From assembly GCF_014635985.1 (NCBI RefSeq), contig NZ_BMDT01000007.1:1-64000 (forward strand): a DNA stretch of 64,000 nucleotides, given 5' to 3'. Position 1 is the stretch's first letter. Every line of letters starts with the position of its first letter. Made by a program: the position numbers and the translations under genes. Below are positions 35,521-44,787 of this stretch, in pieces. The notes below the pieces were generated by a model that was given only the letters and a program-made list of their open reading frames with translations, did no database searches and was not told the DNA's origin. Source of the DNA: Enterococcus alcedinis. GTDB lineage: Bacteria > Bacillota > Bacilli > Lactobacillales > Enterococcaceae.

Positions 35521-35945
35521 ATTTAATTTAGTGACAAGATAATTTATGTATTAAATACGTGCTAGTTAATTCAAAAGTATAGGTACTGGACCTTTAAAAT
35601 TGAAGATTCTATAATCTCTGATATCGTCAAATCAAAATATGTTCTCTGTCACGCACTGGCTCGATTTTCTGCAATCTGATCGCAATACTCAACGTGCTAA
35701 ACTTGATTTAAAATATTAGTCAATTTGCTATAGAGAAACCAGGAAATAGATTTCTGTTTTTTTGTTATTTTAAATTTAATATCGGCAACTTATTATTTAG
35801 TATAAAAATCATAGCAATTACCGTTAATATATCAGAAAACGAGTGAAAATGGCGGTAATATCCTTAAAATACTTGTATTATAGATGGTTTTTAAGTATAA
35901 TATTTGGAGCATAAGGTTCGGTGTAATTGCTTAAATTATTTTAAT
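35521..35945. other. Right-end intergenic region with a host-like coding scrap
   Basis: No complete gene. A 26-codon frame (35639-35719; MFSVTHWLDFLQSDRN...) uses CGC and CGT codons, unlike the AGA-rich element genes, and has no binding site; probably a scrap of foreign coding sequence. The rest is AT-rich up to the promoter at 35946. Confidence 0.4.
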
Positions 35946-35974
35946 TTGCAATCCATCATTTCTTATTGTATAAT
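35946..35974 (+). promoter_or_regulatory. Element-borne replacement promoter for rpsB
   Basis: TTGCAA, 17-bp spacer, TATAAT; stronger to consensus than many host promoters. GGTT, the first base pairs of the leader, begins seven bases after the -10 hexamer, exactly as in the host copy (23233/23240). Confidence 0.85.
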
Positions 35975-35980
35975 ACTTTA

Positions 35981-36107
35981 GGTTGCGCTAATACGTAACC
36001 AGAATCCACATTATCTGTGATTTCAATAGTGGTGCTGAATTTTTCAGTTCTATTGAGAGTTGAAACAGCTAAGAGGAAAAATAAAAACCAATTGGAGGAA
36101 ACACAAA
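35981..36107 (+). promoter_or_regulatory. Element-borne rpsB leader mimic
   Basis: Different sequence from the host leader but the same parts in the same order. Hairpin GGTTGCG / CGTAACC opens it. Next come C-C-A-C-A-T (36006), short outer pair CTGT (36015-36018) / ACAG (36065-36068), GAT, and inner stem TCAATAG / CTATTGA (36023-36029, 36050-36056). The inner stem encloses bulge T-G-G-T-G (36030-36034) and apical hairpin CTGAA-TTT-TTCAG; AGTTGA is at 36058-36063. Stems are changed on both arms while the loop motifs are kept, as expected of a conserved RNA. Confidence 0.75.
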
Positions 36108-36126
36108 ATGGCAGTAATCTCAATGA
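36072..36126 (+). repeat. attR: 55-bp direct repeat, right copy
   Basis: Identical to 23342-23396. Beyond it, chromosomal rpsB continues (AAACAG for KQ). Confidence 0.95.
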
Positions 36127-36890
36127 AACAGCTTCTAGAAGCTGGTGTACACTTTGGTCACCAAACTCGTCGCTGGAACCCAAAAATGAAGAAATACATC
36201 TTCACAGAAAGAAACGGTATCTACATTATCGACTTACAAAAAACAGTTAAGTTAGTAGATGCAGCTTACGAGTACATGAAGAACGTAGCAGACGAAGGCG
36301 GAATCGCTTTATTCGTTGGTACGAAAAAACAAGCACAAGAAGCGATCAAAGACGAAGCAATTCGTTCAGGTCAATACTATGTAAATCACCGTTGGTTAGG
36401 TGGAACGTTAACAAACTGGGAAACAATCCAAAAACGTATCACTCGCCTAAAAAACATTAACAAAATGGAAGAAGACGGTACATTCGACTTACTTCCTAAA
36501 AAAGAAGTTTCAGGTTTAAACAAAGAGCGTGAGCGCTTAGAGAAATTCTTAGGCGGAATCGCTGACATGCCAAGAATTCCAGACGTAATGTACGTAGTAG
36601 ATCCTCGTAAAGAGCGTATTGCAATTCAAGAAGCGCATAAATTAAATATTCCAATCGTTGCTATGGTTGATACAAACTGTGATCCAGATGAGATCGATGT
36701 AGTTATCCCATCAAACGACGATGCAATCCGCGCAGTTAAATTAATCACTGCAAAAATGGCTGATGCATTTATCGAAGCTAACCAAGGTCAAGACGAAGTG
36801 GCAGCTGAAGATTTTGTAACTGAAGCAACTGTTGAAACAGCAACTTCAATCGAAGAGATTGTTGATGTTGTTGAAGGAAACAACGCTTAA
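36108..36890 (+). CDS. rpsB: 30S ribosomal protein S2
   Basis: 260 residues, [32 protein letters not shown]..., full length with an acidic C-terminal tail. The start is the ATG at 36108 with GGAGG 9 bases upstream; an in-frame upstream ATG is not used. The gene is intact because the att core rebuilds its first codons. It is now transcribed from the element's promoter and leader, its native promoter having been displaced to 23205. Confidence 0.97.
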   Translation: MAVISMKQLLEAGVHFGHQTRRWNPKMKKYIFTERNGIYIIDLQKTVKLVDAAYEYMKNVADEGGIALFVGTKKQAQEAIKDEAIRSGQYYVNHRWLGGTLTNWETIQKRITRLKNINKMEEDGTFDLLPKKEVSGLNKERERLEKFLGGIADMPRIPDVMYVVDPRKERIAIQEAHKLNIPIVAMVDTNCDPDEIDVVIPSNDDAIRAVKLITAKMADAFIEANQGQDEVAAEDFVTEATVETATSIEEIVDVVEGNNA

Positions 36891-36910
36891 GCTAAATAAG
36901 TCGTAACGAA

Positions 36911-36968
36911 CGAGCTGTTTCAAGGGCTAGGCGCGAAGCCTTAACACTCTTTGGAACAGCTTTTTTTA
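36911..36968 (+). terminator. Attenuating terminator between rpsB and tsf
   Basis: AGCTGTTTCAA (36913-36923) / TTGGAACAGCT (36951-36961) with an internal GGCT / AGCC hairpin, then seven T. Likely lets only part of the transcripts continue into tsf. Confidence 0.8.
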
Positions 36969-37007
36969 AAAATAAAGAAATGATAATCATTCAGGAGGAA
37001 TAGGAAC

Positions 37008-37889
37008 ATGGTTCAAATTTCAGCTAAATTAGTTAAAGAATTACGCGATATGACAGGCGTAGGTATGATGGATGCGAAAAGAGCATTAGTCGAAGTAGAA
37101 GGCGACATGGAAAAAGCAGTAGACTTCTTACGTGAAAAAGGAATGGCAAAAGCGGCTAAGAAAAATGACCGTATTGCTGCTGAAGGTTTAGCGGCAGTTG
37201 CAGTTGTAGGTAACACTGCAGCAATCGTTGAAGTAAACTCAGAAACAGACTTCGTAGCGAAAAACGAAATGTTCCAAGGGCTAGTTCAAGAATTAGCGAC
37301 ATTGGTAGCAACAAACAAACCAGCTGACATGGACGCTGCAATGGAAATGGCTGCTTCAAAAGGAACAGTTGCTGAAACATTAATCGAAGCAAACCAAGTA
37401 ATTGGTGAAAAAATTAGCTTCCGTCGTTTCGAAATTGTTGAAAAAGAAGATAACGCTGCATTCGGCGGATACTTACACATGGGTGGACGTATTGCGGTAT
37501 TAGCACTAGTTGAGGGGACAACAGACGAAACAGTTGCGAAAGACGTTGCAATGCACGTAGCAGCCATCAATCCTCGTTACGTTGATGAATCTCAAATTCC
37601 AGCTGAAGAGTTAGAGCGTGAAAAAGCTGTTTTAGTTGAACAAGCATTAAATGAAGGCAAACCTGCAAACATTGTTGATAAAATGGTTATTGGCCGTTTA
37701 AACAAATTCAAAGCAGAAATCTCATTAGTAGATCAACCATTCGTTAAAGATCCAGATATGACAGTGGCTAAATATGTTGCAACTAAAGGCGCAACAGTGA
37801 AATCATTTGTTCGTTTTGAAGTCGGCGAAGGTATCGAAAAACGTGAAGAAAACTTCGCAGAAGAAGTAATGAGCCAAATCAAAAAATAA
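37008..37889 (+). CDS. tsf: Elongation factor Ts
   Basis: 293 residues; guanine-nucleotide exchange factor for EF-Tu. N-terminal UBA-like segment [26 protein letters not shown] motif in [14 protein letters not shown] (about 76-89), and core subdomains with [16 protein letters not shown] precedes the ATG. Confidence 0.97.
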   Translation: MVQISAKLVKELRDMTGVGMMDAKRALVEVEGDMEKAVDFLREKGMAKAAKKNDRIAAEGLAAVAVVGNTAAIVEVNSETDFVAKNEMFQGLVQELATLVATNKPADMDAAMEMAASKGTVAETLIEANQVIGEKISFRRFEIVEKEDNAAFGGYLHMGGRIAVLALVEGTTDETVAKDVAMHVAAINPRYVDESQIPAEELEREKAVLVEQALNEGKPANIVDKMVIGRLNKFKAEISLVDQPFVKDPDMTVAKYVATKGATVKSFVRFEVGEGIEKREENFAEEVMSQIKK

Positions 37890-37912
37890 TTCTATTTCAA
37901 ATAGAAATAGAA

Positions 37913-37943
37913 GGGAACGCATGTCTATGCGCTCCCTTTTTTT
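37913..37943 (+). terminator. tsf terminator
   Basis: GGGAACGCAT / ATGCGCTCCC, one mismatch, then seven T. Confidence 0.9.
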
Positions 37944-38000
37944 AGGAAAAAAATAGAAATCAACTGCTAAAAATAGGGGATTATGCTACAATAGAAATAG

Positions 38001-38744
<744 letters not shown>

Positions 38745-38746
38745 AC

Positions 38747-39304
38747 ATGGCAGGTCAAATCTATACAGATGCAAGAGAAAAAATGCAAAAAGCAGCAGAT
38801 GGTTTACAACGTGAATTAGGACAAATCCGTGCTGGACGTGCAAACGCAAGTCTATTAGATCGTATTTCAATTATTTATTATGGGGCACCAACACCATTGA
38901 ACCAAATGGCATCAATCACTATTCCAGAGGCACGTGTGTTAATGATTACACCATTTGATAAATCAATCATTGGTGACGTTGAAAAAGCATTACAATCTTC
39001 AGATATCGGAATTACTCCATCAAATGACGGTTCAGTGATTCGTTTAGTTATTCCTCAATTAACAGAAGAACGTCGTAAAGAGTTAGCTAAAGAAGTGAAA
39101 AAATTAGCTGAAAATTCAAAAGTTGGTGTACGCAGCGCTCGTCGCGATGCAATTGATGCTTTCAAGAAGCAAGAAAAAGCCAGCGAAATTAGTGAAGATG
39201 AATTGAAAGTTTCTGAAAAAGAAATTCAAGCATTAACAGATGAATTCGTTAAGAAATTAGACGAAATTGCAGCTGAAAAAGAAAAAGAATTATTAGAAAT
39301 TTAA
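38747..39304 (+). CDS. frr: Ribosome recycling factor
   Basis: 185 residues; with EF-G splits post-termination ribosomes. Three-helix bundle and the typical [11 protein letters not shown] (about 27-37) and [11 protein letters not shown]-like region ([11 protein letters not shown], about 127-137). Strong binding site AAGGGGG. Confidence 0.97.
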   Translation: MAGQIYTDAREKMQKAADGLQRELGQIRAGRANASLLDRISIIYYGAPTPLNQMASITIPEARVLMITPFDKSIIGDVEKALQSSDIGITPSNDGSVIRLVIPQLTEERRKELAKEVKKLAENSKVGVRSARRDAIDAFKKQEKASEISEDELKVSEKEIQALTDEFVKKLDEIAAEKEKELLEI

Positions 39305-39306
39305 AT

Positions 39307-39351
39307 AAAAGAGACTCTAAATCCCAATTAAATGGAGTTTAGAGTCTTTTT
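39307..39351 (+). terminator. frr terminator
   Basis: AAAGAGACTCTAAA / TTTAGAGTCTTTTT stem with T-run. Confidence 0.9.
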
Positions 39352-39836
39352 ATATGTATAATTTGAAAGATAATGCCTTAATATTTTGATTAATTGCTTC
39401 AAAATTACGATAGTTTAAATCGTTGGTTCAATACAATGATTAATATATATATAGCTTTGTTTATCGACATAGAAGTCAACGATTTATCTTTAGAAAGGTC
39501 ATTAATATATTTTGTGATTTCATACGTACTTAGTATAAATTTGTATGTATTTCATGTATTTCATTTATTTTATGATGTTGATAATTTTAAATTACGATGA
39601 GGTTATCAATGAAATATGTCGTTAAAAACAAACAATAGCAACTATTGTTAAGAATACTTGAGAAAAATTCTTGGTTAATATTTTTTTGGTTAAAGGTGTT
39701 TTGAGAGTAAAAAAGATTATTACAACATATCAGGGAATCAAAAAATAATAATTATATCATTTTAACGAGGTTTATCCTTAGAAATCTAAATTAACTGTTA
39801 AAAGTCTTCTTTTCCATAGGAAATCAAGGCTATTAT
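39352..39836. other. AT-rich intergenic region
   Basis: A 68-codon frame at 39394-39600 lacks a binding site and is hydrophobic and very AT-rich; I do not support it as a gene. Nothing else is recognised. Confidence 0.4.
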
Positions 39837-39845
39837 TGTTATAAT
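39837..39845 (+). promoter_or_regulatory. Extended -10 promoter of uppS
   Basis: TGTTATAAT, an extended -10 element, 44 bases before the uppS start; no good -35 is seen. Confidence 0.55.
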
Positions 39846-39888
39846 ATTCTAGATAACTTTTGAGAAGAGAAAAAGAGGAGGGAAACTG

Positions 39889-40689
39889 ATGCTGCGTTTT
39901 TTGCCGCAAAAAAATAAATACGTTCCAGAGACGAGTGATTTTACGTTTTCTAAGGAACGACCAATTCCTCAGCATGTAGCAATTATTATGGACGGTAATG
40001 GACGCTGGGCGCAAAATCGTCGCTTACCACGCGTTGCAGGACACAAAGAAGGAATGGAAACAGTCAAAAAAATAACGAAACATGCATCAAAATTAGGTGT
40101 TAAAGTATTGACGTTATATGCGTTTTCTACTGAAAATTGGAAGCGACCGTCGGCTGAAGTCGACTTTTTAATGCAATTACCAGTCGATTTTTTTGATACA
40201 TTTGTTCCAGAATTAATGAAAGAAAATGTCCGTGTTGAAGTGATGGGGTATAAAGAATTCTTACCCGAACATACACAAAAAGCAGTTGAAAATGCCATTG
40301 ATCAAACACGTGACAATACGGGATTGATTTTGAATTTTGCTTTAAATTACGGAAGTCGTGCAGAAATCTTATCGGCAATCAAAGGCTTATATGAAGAAAT
40401 GGAACAAGAAAACTTGTCCATTGATGCATTAGAGGAATCAATGTTCGAAAAGCATTTGATGACAGGCTTTTTACCGAAAGAATTGCGTGACCCAGAATTG
40501 TTAATTCGAACAAGTGGGGAAGAACGTATCAGCAATTTCTTGCTTTGGCAATTAGCCTATAGTGAATTGTTTTTTACAAAAGCGCTATGGCCTGATTTTG
40601 ATGAGCAAGCATTAGAAGCGGCAATTGCTAGTTTTCAACATCGAGATCGCCGTTTTGGCGGCATTAATCAAAAGGAGAATAAAGAATGA
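39889..40689 (+). CDS. uppS: Undecaprenyl diphosphate synthase
   Basis: 266 residues; adds isopentenyl units to make the C55 lipid carrier for cell wall synthesis. Signature IIMDGNGRWAQNRRLPR (catalytic Asp) at about 33-49, YAFSTENWKRP at about 77-87, and DLLIRTSGE-type (PELLIRTSGEERISNF) near the C-terminus. AGGAGGG before the ATG; stop overlaps cdsA. Confidence 0.97.
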   Translation: MLRFLPQKNKYVPETSDFTFSKERPIPQHVAIIMDGNGRWAQNRRLPRVAGHKEGMETVKKITKHASKLGVKVLTLYAFSTENWKRPSAEVDFLMQLPVDFFDTFVPELMKENVRVEVMGYKEFLPEHTQKAVENAIDQTRDNTGLILNFALNYGSRAEILSAIKGLYEEMEQENLSIDALEESMFEKHLMTGFLPKELRDPELLIRTSGEERISNFLLWQLAYSELFFTKALWPDFDEQALEAAIASFQHRDRRFGGINQKENKE

Positions 40690-41492
40690 GACAACGTGTT
40701 ATCACAGCAGTTGCAGCATTGGCTTTGTTTTTACCGATCATTTATTTTGATTTTAAAGGTATTTCAGTCGCCTTATTAGCTGCAGCATTAGCAGGGGTTG
40801 GGGTTTATGAATTGTTCCGAATGAAAGGTTTGACCGTTTTAAGTTTTGAAGGGGTCTTAGCGATTATTGGAGCAGTTATATTAGCACTACCAAGAGACCC
40901 ATGGTTTACTTTTTTACCGGAAGGAACCGATAAGTTTGCACTTTTTTATTTTATCGTTCTATTATTTTTAGGAATTTCGGTTGTTTCAAAAAATATGTAT
41001 ACAATTGACGAAGCAGCATTCCCAGTTATTACAAGTCTCTATGTTGGGATGGGGTTTGGGGCATTTGCCAACGCGCGAGCAGAGAGTTTAGTCGTCTTAT
41101 GTTTTGGGTTATTTATTGTTTGGGCAACCGATATTGGGGCCTATATGGTTGGTCGTGAGTATGGGAAAAATAAATTGTGGCCAGAAATTTCACCCAATAA
41201 AACGATTGAAGGAGCACTAGGTGGGATTTTAAGTGCGATTGTTGTAGCGATTATCTATTTAATTGCTTTTCCTGCCAAAGAGTATTTTGGTTATGAGACG
41301 CTCCCATTATTAGCAATGACGGCAGTCTTTTCAGTTGTTGGACAATTTGGGGATTTAGTAGAATCCGCGTTTAAGCGTCATTACGGCGTAAAAGATTCAG
41401 GCATCATTTTACCAGGACATGGTGGAATTTTAGATCGTTTTGACAGTCTATTGTTTGTCTTTCCTGTGATGCATTTATTCGGTATTTTTTAA
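40686..41492 (+). CDS. cdsA: Phosphatidate cytidylyltransferase
   Basis: 268 residues, eight membrane helices; makes CDP-diacylglycerol. SPNKTIEGALGG (about 165-176) and the C-terminal signature KDSGIILPGHGGILDRFDS (about 233-251). Coupled to uppS by a four-base overlap. Confidence 0.96.
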   Translation: MRQRVITAVAALALFLPIIYFDFKGISVALLAAALAGVGVYELFRMKGLTVLSFEGVLAIIGAVILALPRDPWFTFLPEGTDKFALFYFIVLLFLGISVVSKNMYTIDEAAFPVITSLYVGMGFGAFANARAESLVVLCFGLFIVWATDIGAYMVGREYGKNKLWPEISPNKTIEGALGGILSAIVVAIIYLIAFPAKEYFGYETLPLLAMTAVFSVVGQFGDLVESAFKRHYGVKDSGIILPGHGGILDRFDSLLFVFPVMHLFGIF

Positions 41493-41496
41493 AAAT

Positions 41497-41540
41497 AATA
41501 GCTGTTAGAAATATAAACATTTCTGACAGCTATTATTTGT
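41497..41540 (+). terminator. Terminator between cdsA and rseP
   Basis: AATAATAGCTGT / ACAGCTATTATT with further AGAAA / TTTCT pairing; a long stem with a weak T-tail. The following 41541-41828 holds no gene. Confidence 0.75.
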
Positions 41541-41828
41541 TGTAGACGATTATTAGGAATTTGTAGGACTACCTTTAAATGAGGGCTGTGCAAAGGTCCG
41601 TATGTGTCTGTGTATCTATCGGCATTGAATGAAAGGCTAAAAATGTAAGAAGGTTGATTTAACAGCTTATGTTGTCCTAAAAAGATTTGTTAAATTCTTT
41701 GAACGTTACGTTCTCGTTACAAAGGCCTAGATTAATTGTGATATTTGTCAGTTATGATAAAATAATGAGGGTAGTGACATATAAAAAGATATAAAATCAG
41801 ATGTTATTAGTGAAAGTGAGGAAAATAT

Positions 41829-43094
41829 ATGAAGACGATCTTAACGTTTTTAATTGTCTTCTCGGTCGTTGTTGTCGTTCATGAACTGGGACATTTTTAT
41901 TTCGCCAAACGTGCAGGTATTTTAGTAAGAGAGTTTGCGATTGGAATGGGTCCGAAACTGTTCAGTCACCAAGGAAAAGATGGGACAGCTTACACCATTC
42001 GGATGTTGCCAATGGGCGGCTATGTTCGAATGGCCGGTTACGAAGACGATGAAGAGATGAAACCCGGGACACCGATTAGTCTACTATTGAATGAGCAAGG
42101 TGTCGTCACAAAAATCAATACGAGTAAAAAAGTCCAACTCGTTAACGCCATACCGATGGAAATTGTTCGTTACGATTTAGTCGATGCCTTAACGATTAGT
42201 GGTTTTATAAATGGGGATGAAAGTCAAACGATTACTTATGCTGTCGACCATGATGCCTTTATTATTGAAGAAGATGGGACAGAAGTTCGCATTGCACCAA
42301 GGGATGTTCAATTTCAATCCGCAAAACTTTGGCAAAGAGCGTTAACGAATTTTGCCGGTCCGCTAAATAACTTTATTTTAGCGTTTGTCCTATTTGGCGT
42401 TCTAGTATTTGCTCGAGGCGGTGTGGTTGATTTGAATTCAACCGTGATTAGTGGCGTCGCACCAGACGGCCCAGCTGCCGTTGCAGGATTAAAAGCAGGC
42501 GATCAAATTACCGCAATTGATGGGATAACGGTCAATAATTGGCCAGAAATGCAAAAATTGATTCAAGAAAAACCGGATCAAGAATTAACGCTTGATTTTT
42601 TACGTGAGAAGGACAAACAAAGTCTTGTTGTTAAGACTGATGCCGTTGAATCTCAAGGAGAGAAATTTGGCCAATTAGGTGTACAAGCGCCGATGAAAAC
42701 GGGCTTTTTCGACAAACTTAAAGGGGCATTCATCGAAAGTATCGCAAGTTTCACGCAAATTATTGATGCGTTACGTGGGATTGTGTTTAATTTTGATGTC
42801 GATCAATTAGGTGGACCAGTTGCTATTTGGCAGATGTCTTCCCAAGCTGCAAGTCAAGGCGTTACGACAGTCATTTATTTAATGGCTATGATTTCAATGA
42901 ACTTAGGGATTTTTAATCTATTACCAATTCCAGGTTTAGACGGCGGAAAACTCCTTTTAAATGCATTTGAAGGTGTGCGTGGTAAGCCGTTGAGTCAAGA
43001 AAAAGAAGGACTTATTACCATTGTTGGCTTTGGTTTGTTGATGTTATTGATGATCATTGTTACTTGGAATGATATTCAACGCTTCTTTTTCTAG
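41829..43094 (+). CDS. rseP: Site-2 intramembrane metalloprotease RseP
   Basis: 421 residues. Zinc site H-E-L-G-H at residues 18-22 in the first membrane helix, a PDZ domain at about 200-275 (SGVAPDGPAAVAGLKAGDQI), and the second catalytic motif NLLPIPGLDGG (about 365-375). Cleaves anti-sigma factors and peptides (Eep in enterococci). GTGAGG site before the ATG. Confidence 0.95.
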   Translation: MKTILTFLIVFSVVVVVHELGHFYFAKRAGILVREFAIGMGPKLFSHQGKDGTAYTIRMLPMGGYVRMAGYEDDEEMKPGTPISLLLNEQGVVTKINTSKKVQLVNAIPMEIVRYDLVDALTISGFINGDESQTITYAVDHDAFIIEEDGTEVRIAPRDVQFQSAKLWQRALTNFAGPLNNFILAFVLFGVLVFARGGVVDLNSTVISGVAPDGPAAVAGLKAGDQITAIDGITVNNWPEMQKLIQEKPDQELTLDFLREKDKQSLVVKTDAVESQGEKFGQLGVQAPMKTGFFDKLKGAFIESIASFTQIIDALRGIVFNFDVDQLGGPVAIWQMSSQAASQGVTTVIYLMAMISMNLGIFNLLPIPGLDGGKLLLNAFEGVRGKPLSQEKEGLITIVGFGLLMLLMIIVTWNDIQRFFF

Positions 43095-43121
43095 AAGTGT
43101 TCGTTGGTAAAGGAGAAAAAA

Positions 43122-44690
43122 ATGAAACAGTCAAGTCTGTTAATTCCAGATACCCATGTACAGCTAGGAACCAAAGGGGAGGATCCTAGCCAGTCGTTGC
43201 TTGTGAATGCCGGATTTTTAGGTGCTTTTCAAGAGCAACAATATGTTTTCCTACCGTTAGCGATGCGAGTGATTGATAATATCAAATCGATTGTTAACGA
43301 AGAATTAGAACAATTATCAGCGGTTGAATTTCAGTTGCCCGTACAGTCTTCTCTTCTAGGTGAAGAGTATTTAACCAATTTTTTATTAAAAGAGCAAATG
43401 GCTTCATCCATTGAAATTCCGATTCATTTATATCAAATTCAAACAGTACTAGATGTGAAAACAACCAATAAAACGGCTTTCTTACCGAATTTAGAATCAA
43501 CTTTCCTAGACGTTTTTTCTTTTCATGAATCACAAATGAGTCTACAAGAAAATTATTATCGTTTTGAAAAGATGTTTGAACGAATATTAATGCGTTGTGA
43601 ACTGGCATTTCAAAATGTGATTGCCTTTAGTGAAAGTATCGAGGAAAAGCAAACAAAAGAGTTAATCGCGTTAAGCCCGTTAGGTGACACGGTTTTTGTA
43701 ACATCAACTGTTGGCGAGTATCGTGCAAAATTAGATGTTGCGACACGTTTTGTGACAGCTAAAAAATCACATGCGACTTATTTACCACTTGTTCACGAAA
43801 AATTATCGGAAGACATTGATCAAGAGTCGGGCGATTGGTTAACGTATCGCTTACTACGAATGGGAAAACAGCCAATCATGGTCTTTTATCAATCAAATGA
43901 TGAAATCAATTTAACGAAGTTGCGCCATTTTCTAGGTGGTAAAGTCGTAGAGGTTAAAAAGTCTGAAACTGAAAAATATTTTGGGCAAGCACTGGAGGCC
44001 TTCGATTTTCAAAAATTACCAGAACACGTGATGTTTTTGGGAGACACTGAAGTTGAGAACCTCACGAATGTTAAGTTACACTCGCCTGTTAAAGGGATGT
44101 ATTATAAGAATGTCAATCCATTACGTGAATTTCCTACAGCACAATATACCGATTTCCTCTACGTAAAAGAAGGCGATTTGGCTCCAGATGAAACGGGAAC
44201 CCTAGTCTTTCAAAAAGGGATTAAAATTGGGGAAATGCATCAAAAAAATTTGTCTGAAGTGAGTGATTCAATCGATGGCAAGCATTTGAGTATCGGTCAT
44301 TATCAGTTAGATTTGAGTCGTTTATTCTTAATGATTGCCCATCAACATAGTCATGAGTCGGGTATTTTGTGGCCGATGGAAGTCTCGCCGTTTGATGTTC
44401 ATCTCATTCCAGAAGACTTAGCCGATGCTTATCAAAGCCAATTAGTCGAGGAAGTAGAGGCAGTGCTAGTTAATCAAGAATATCAAGTCTTACTAGATGA
44501 CCGTGAGCTATCGATGGTCGAAAAAGTGCGAGAAGCCTCTTTAATTGGTTGTCCAATTGTTATTCTAATCGGGAAAAAAGCAGTTGAAGGGATCGTGGAA
44601 CTAAAAATATCTGCCAGCGATGCCAGCATCGAAGTCAGAAAAGAAGAATTAATGGATACATTGGCGATTCTTTTGCAAACGACAGAATAA
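43122..44690 (+). CDS. Catalytically degenerate prolyl-tRNA synthetase homologue
   Basis: 522 residues in the place where proS always lies (between rseP and polC). End-to-end resemblance to bacterial ProRS: SLLVNAGF...YVFLPLAMRV, LPLNLYQIQT-like IHLYQIQT, NPLREF, CPIVILIGKKAVEG and C-terminal LLQTTE. The active-site parts are gone. The P-T-H-E-E segment is missing. Motif 2 (R-S-R-x-G-L-x-R-x-R-E-F-x-M-K-D) is replaced at about 108-135. Motif 3 (G-C-Y-G-I-G-V-S-R-L) has become GHYQLDLSRL at 392-401. The frame has no stop or shift and keeps AAAGGAG at 7 bases, so it is probably expressed and not a decaying pseudogene. A true ProRS must be encoded elsewhere. Possible roles are editing or regulation. 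Confidence 0.8.
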   Translation: MKQSSLLIPDTHVQLGTKGEDPSQSLLVNAGFLGAFQEQQYVFLPLAMRVIDNIKSIVNEELEQLSAVEFQLPVQSSLLGEEYLTNFLLKEQMASSIEIPIHLYQIQTVLDVKTTNKTAFLPNLESTFLDVFSFHESQMSLQENYYRFEKMFERILMRCELAFQNVIAFSESIEEKQTKELIALSPLGDTVFVTSTVGEYRAKLDVATRFVTAKKSHATYLPLVHEKLSEDIDQESGDWLTYRLLRMGKQPIMVFYQSNDEINLTKLRHFLGGKVVEVKKSETEKYFGQALEAFDFQKLPEHVMFLGDTEVENLTNVKLHSPVKGMYYKNVNPLREFPTAQYTDFLYVKEGDLAPDETGTLVFQKGIKIGEMHQKNLSEVSDSIDGKHLSIGHYQLDLSRLFLMIAHQHSHESGILWPMEVSPFDVHLIPEDLADAYQSQLVEEVEAVLVNQEYQVLLDDRELSMVEKVREASLIGCPIVILIGKKAVEGIVELKISASDASIEVRKEELMDTLAILLQTTE

Positions 44691-44694
44691 GTAT

Positions 44695-44736
44695 GAAGTC
44701 TGGGTTTCCTTTTTGACGGGATTCCTAGACTTTTTA
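44695..44736 (+). terminator. Terminator before polC
   Basis: AAGTCTGGG / CCTAGACTT stem with T-run. Confidence 0.7.
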
Positions 44737-44787
44737 GTATGAAAAATCGTATACTAAGAGTATTGAATAGAAAAGGGTGAAGGACAA

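Larger units (their letters stand above)
23342..36126. mobile_element. Integrative element inserted in the 5' end of rpsB
   Basis: About 12.7 kb between two perfect 55-bp repeats that cover the rpsB translation start. The left end carries a tyrosine recombinase, and the cargo includes a primase-like replication protein, resolvase, HNH nuclease and a helicase/nuclease operon. The interior is visibly more AT-rich than the flanks and uses AGA/ATA codons where flanking genes use CGT/ATT. No relaxase, conjugation, capsid or transposase gene is seen, so it resembles a small cryptic or satellite-like island. Excision would restore one rpsB start with its host leader. Confidence 0.93.

Noticed and set aside
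23342-36126. Calling the element a prophage or an ICE
   Set aside because: No capsid, tail, terminase, lysis, relaxase or type IV secretion genes can be found in it.
39394-39600. 68-codon hydrophobic frame between frr and uppS
   Set aside because: No binding site, very AT-rich sequence in which hydrophobic codons arise by chance.
43122-44690. Calling the ProRS homologue a normal proS
   Set aside because: Position and length fit, but motif 2, the P-T-H-E-E segment and motif 3 needed for aminoacylation are missing.
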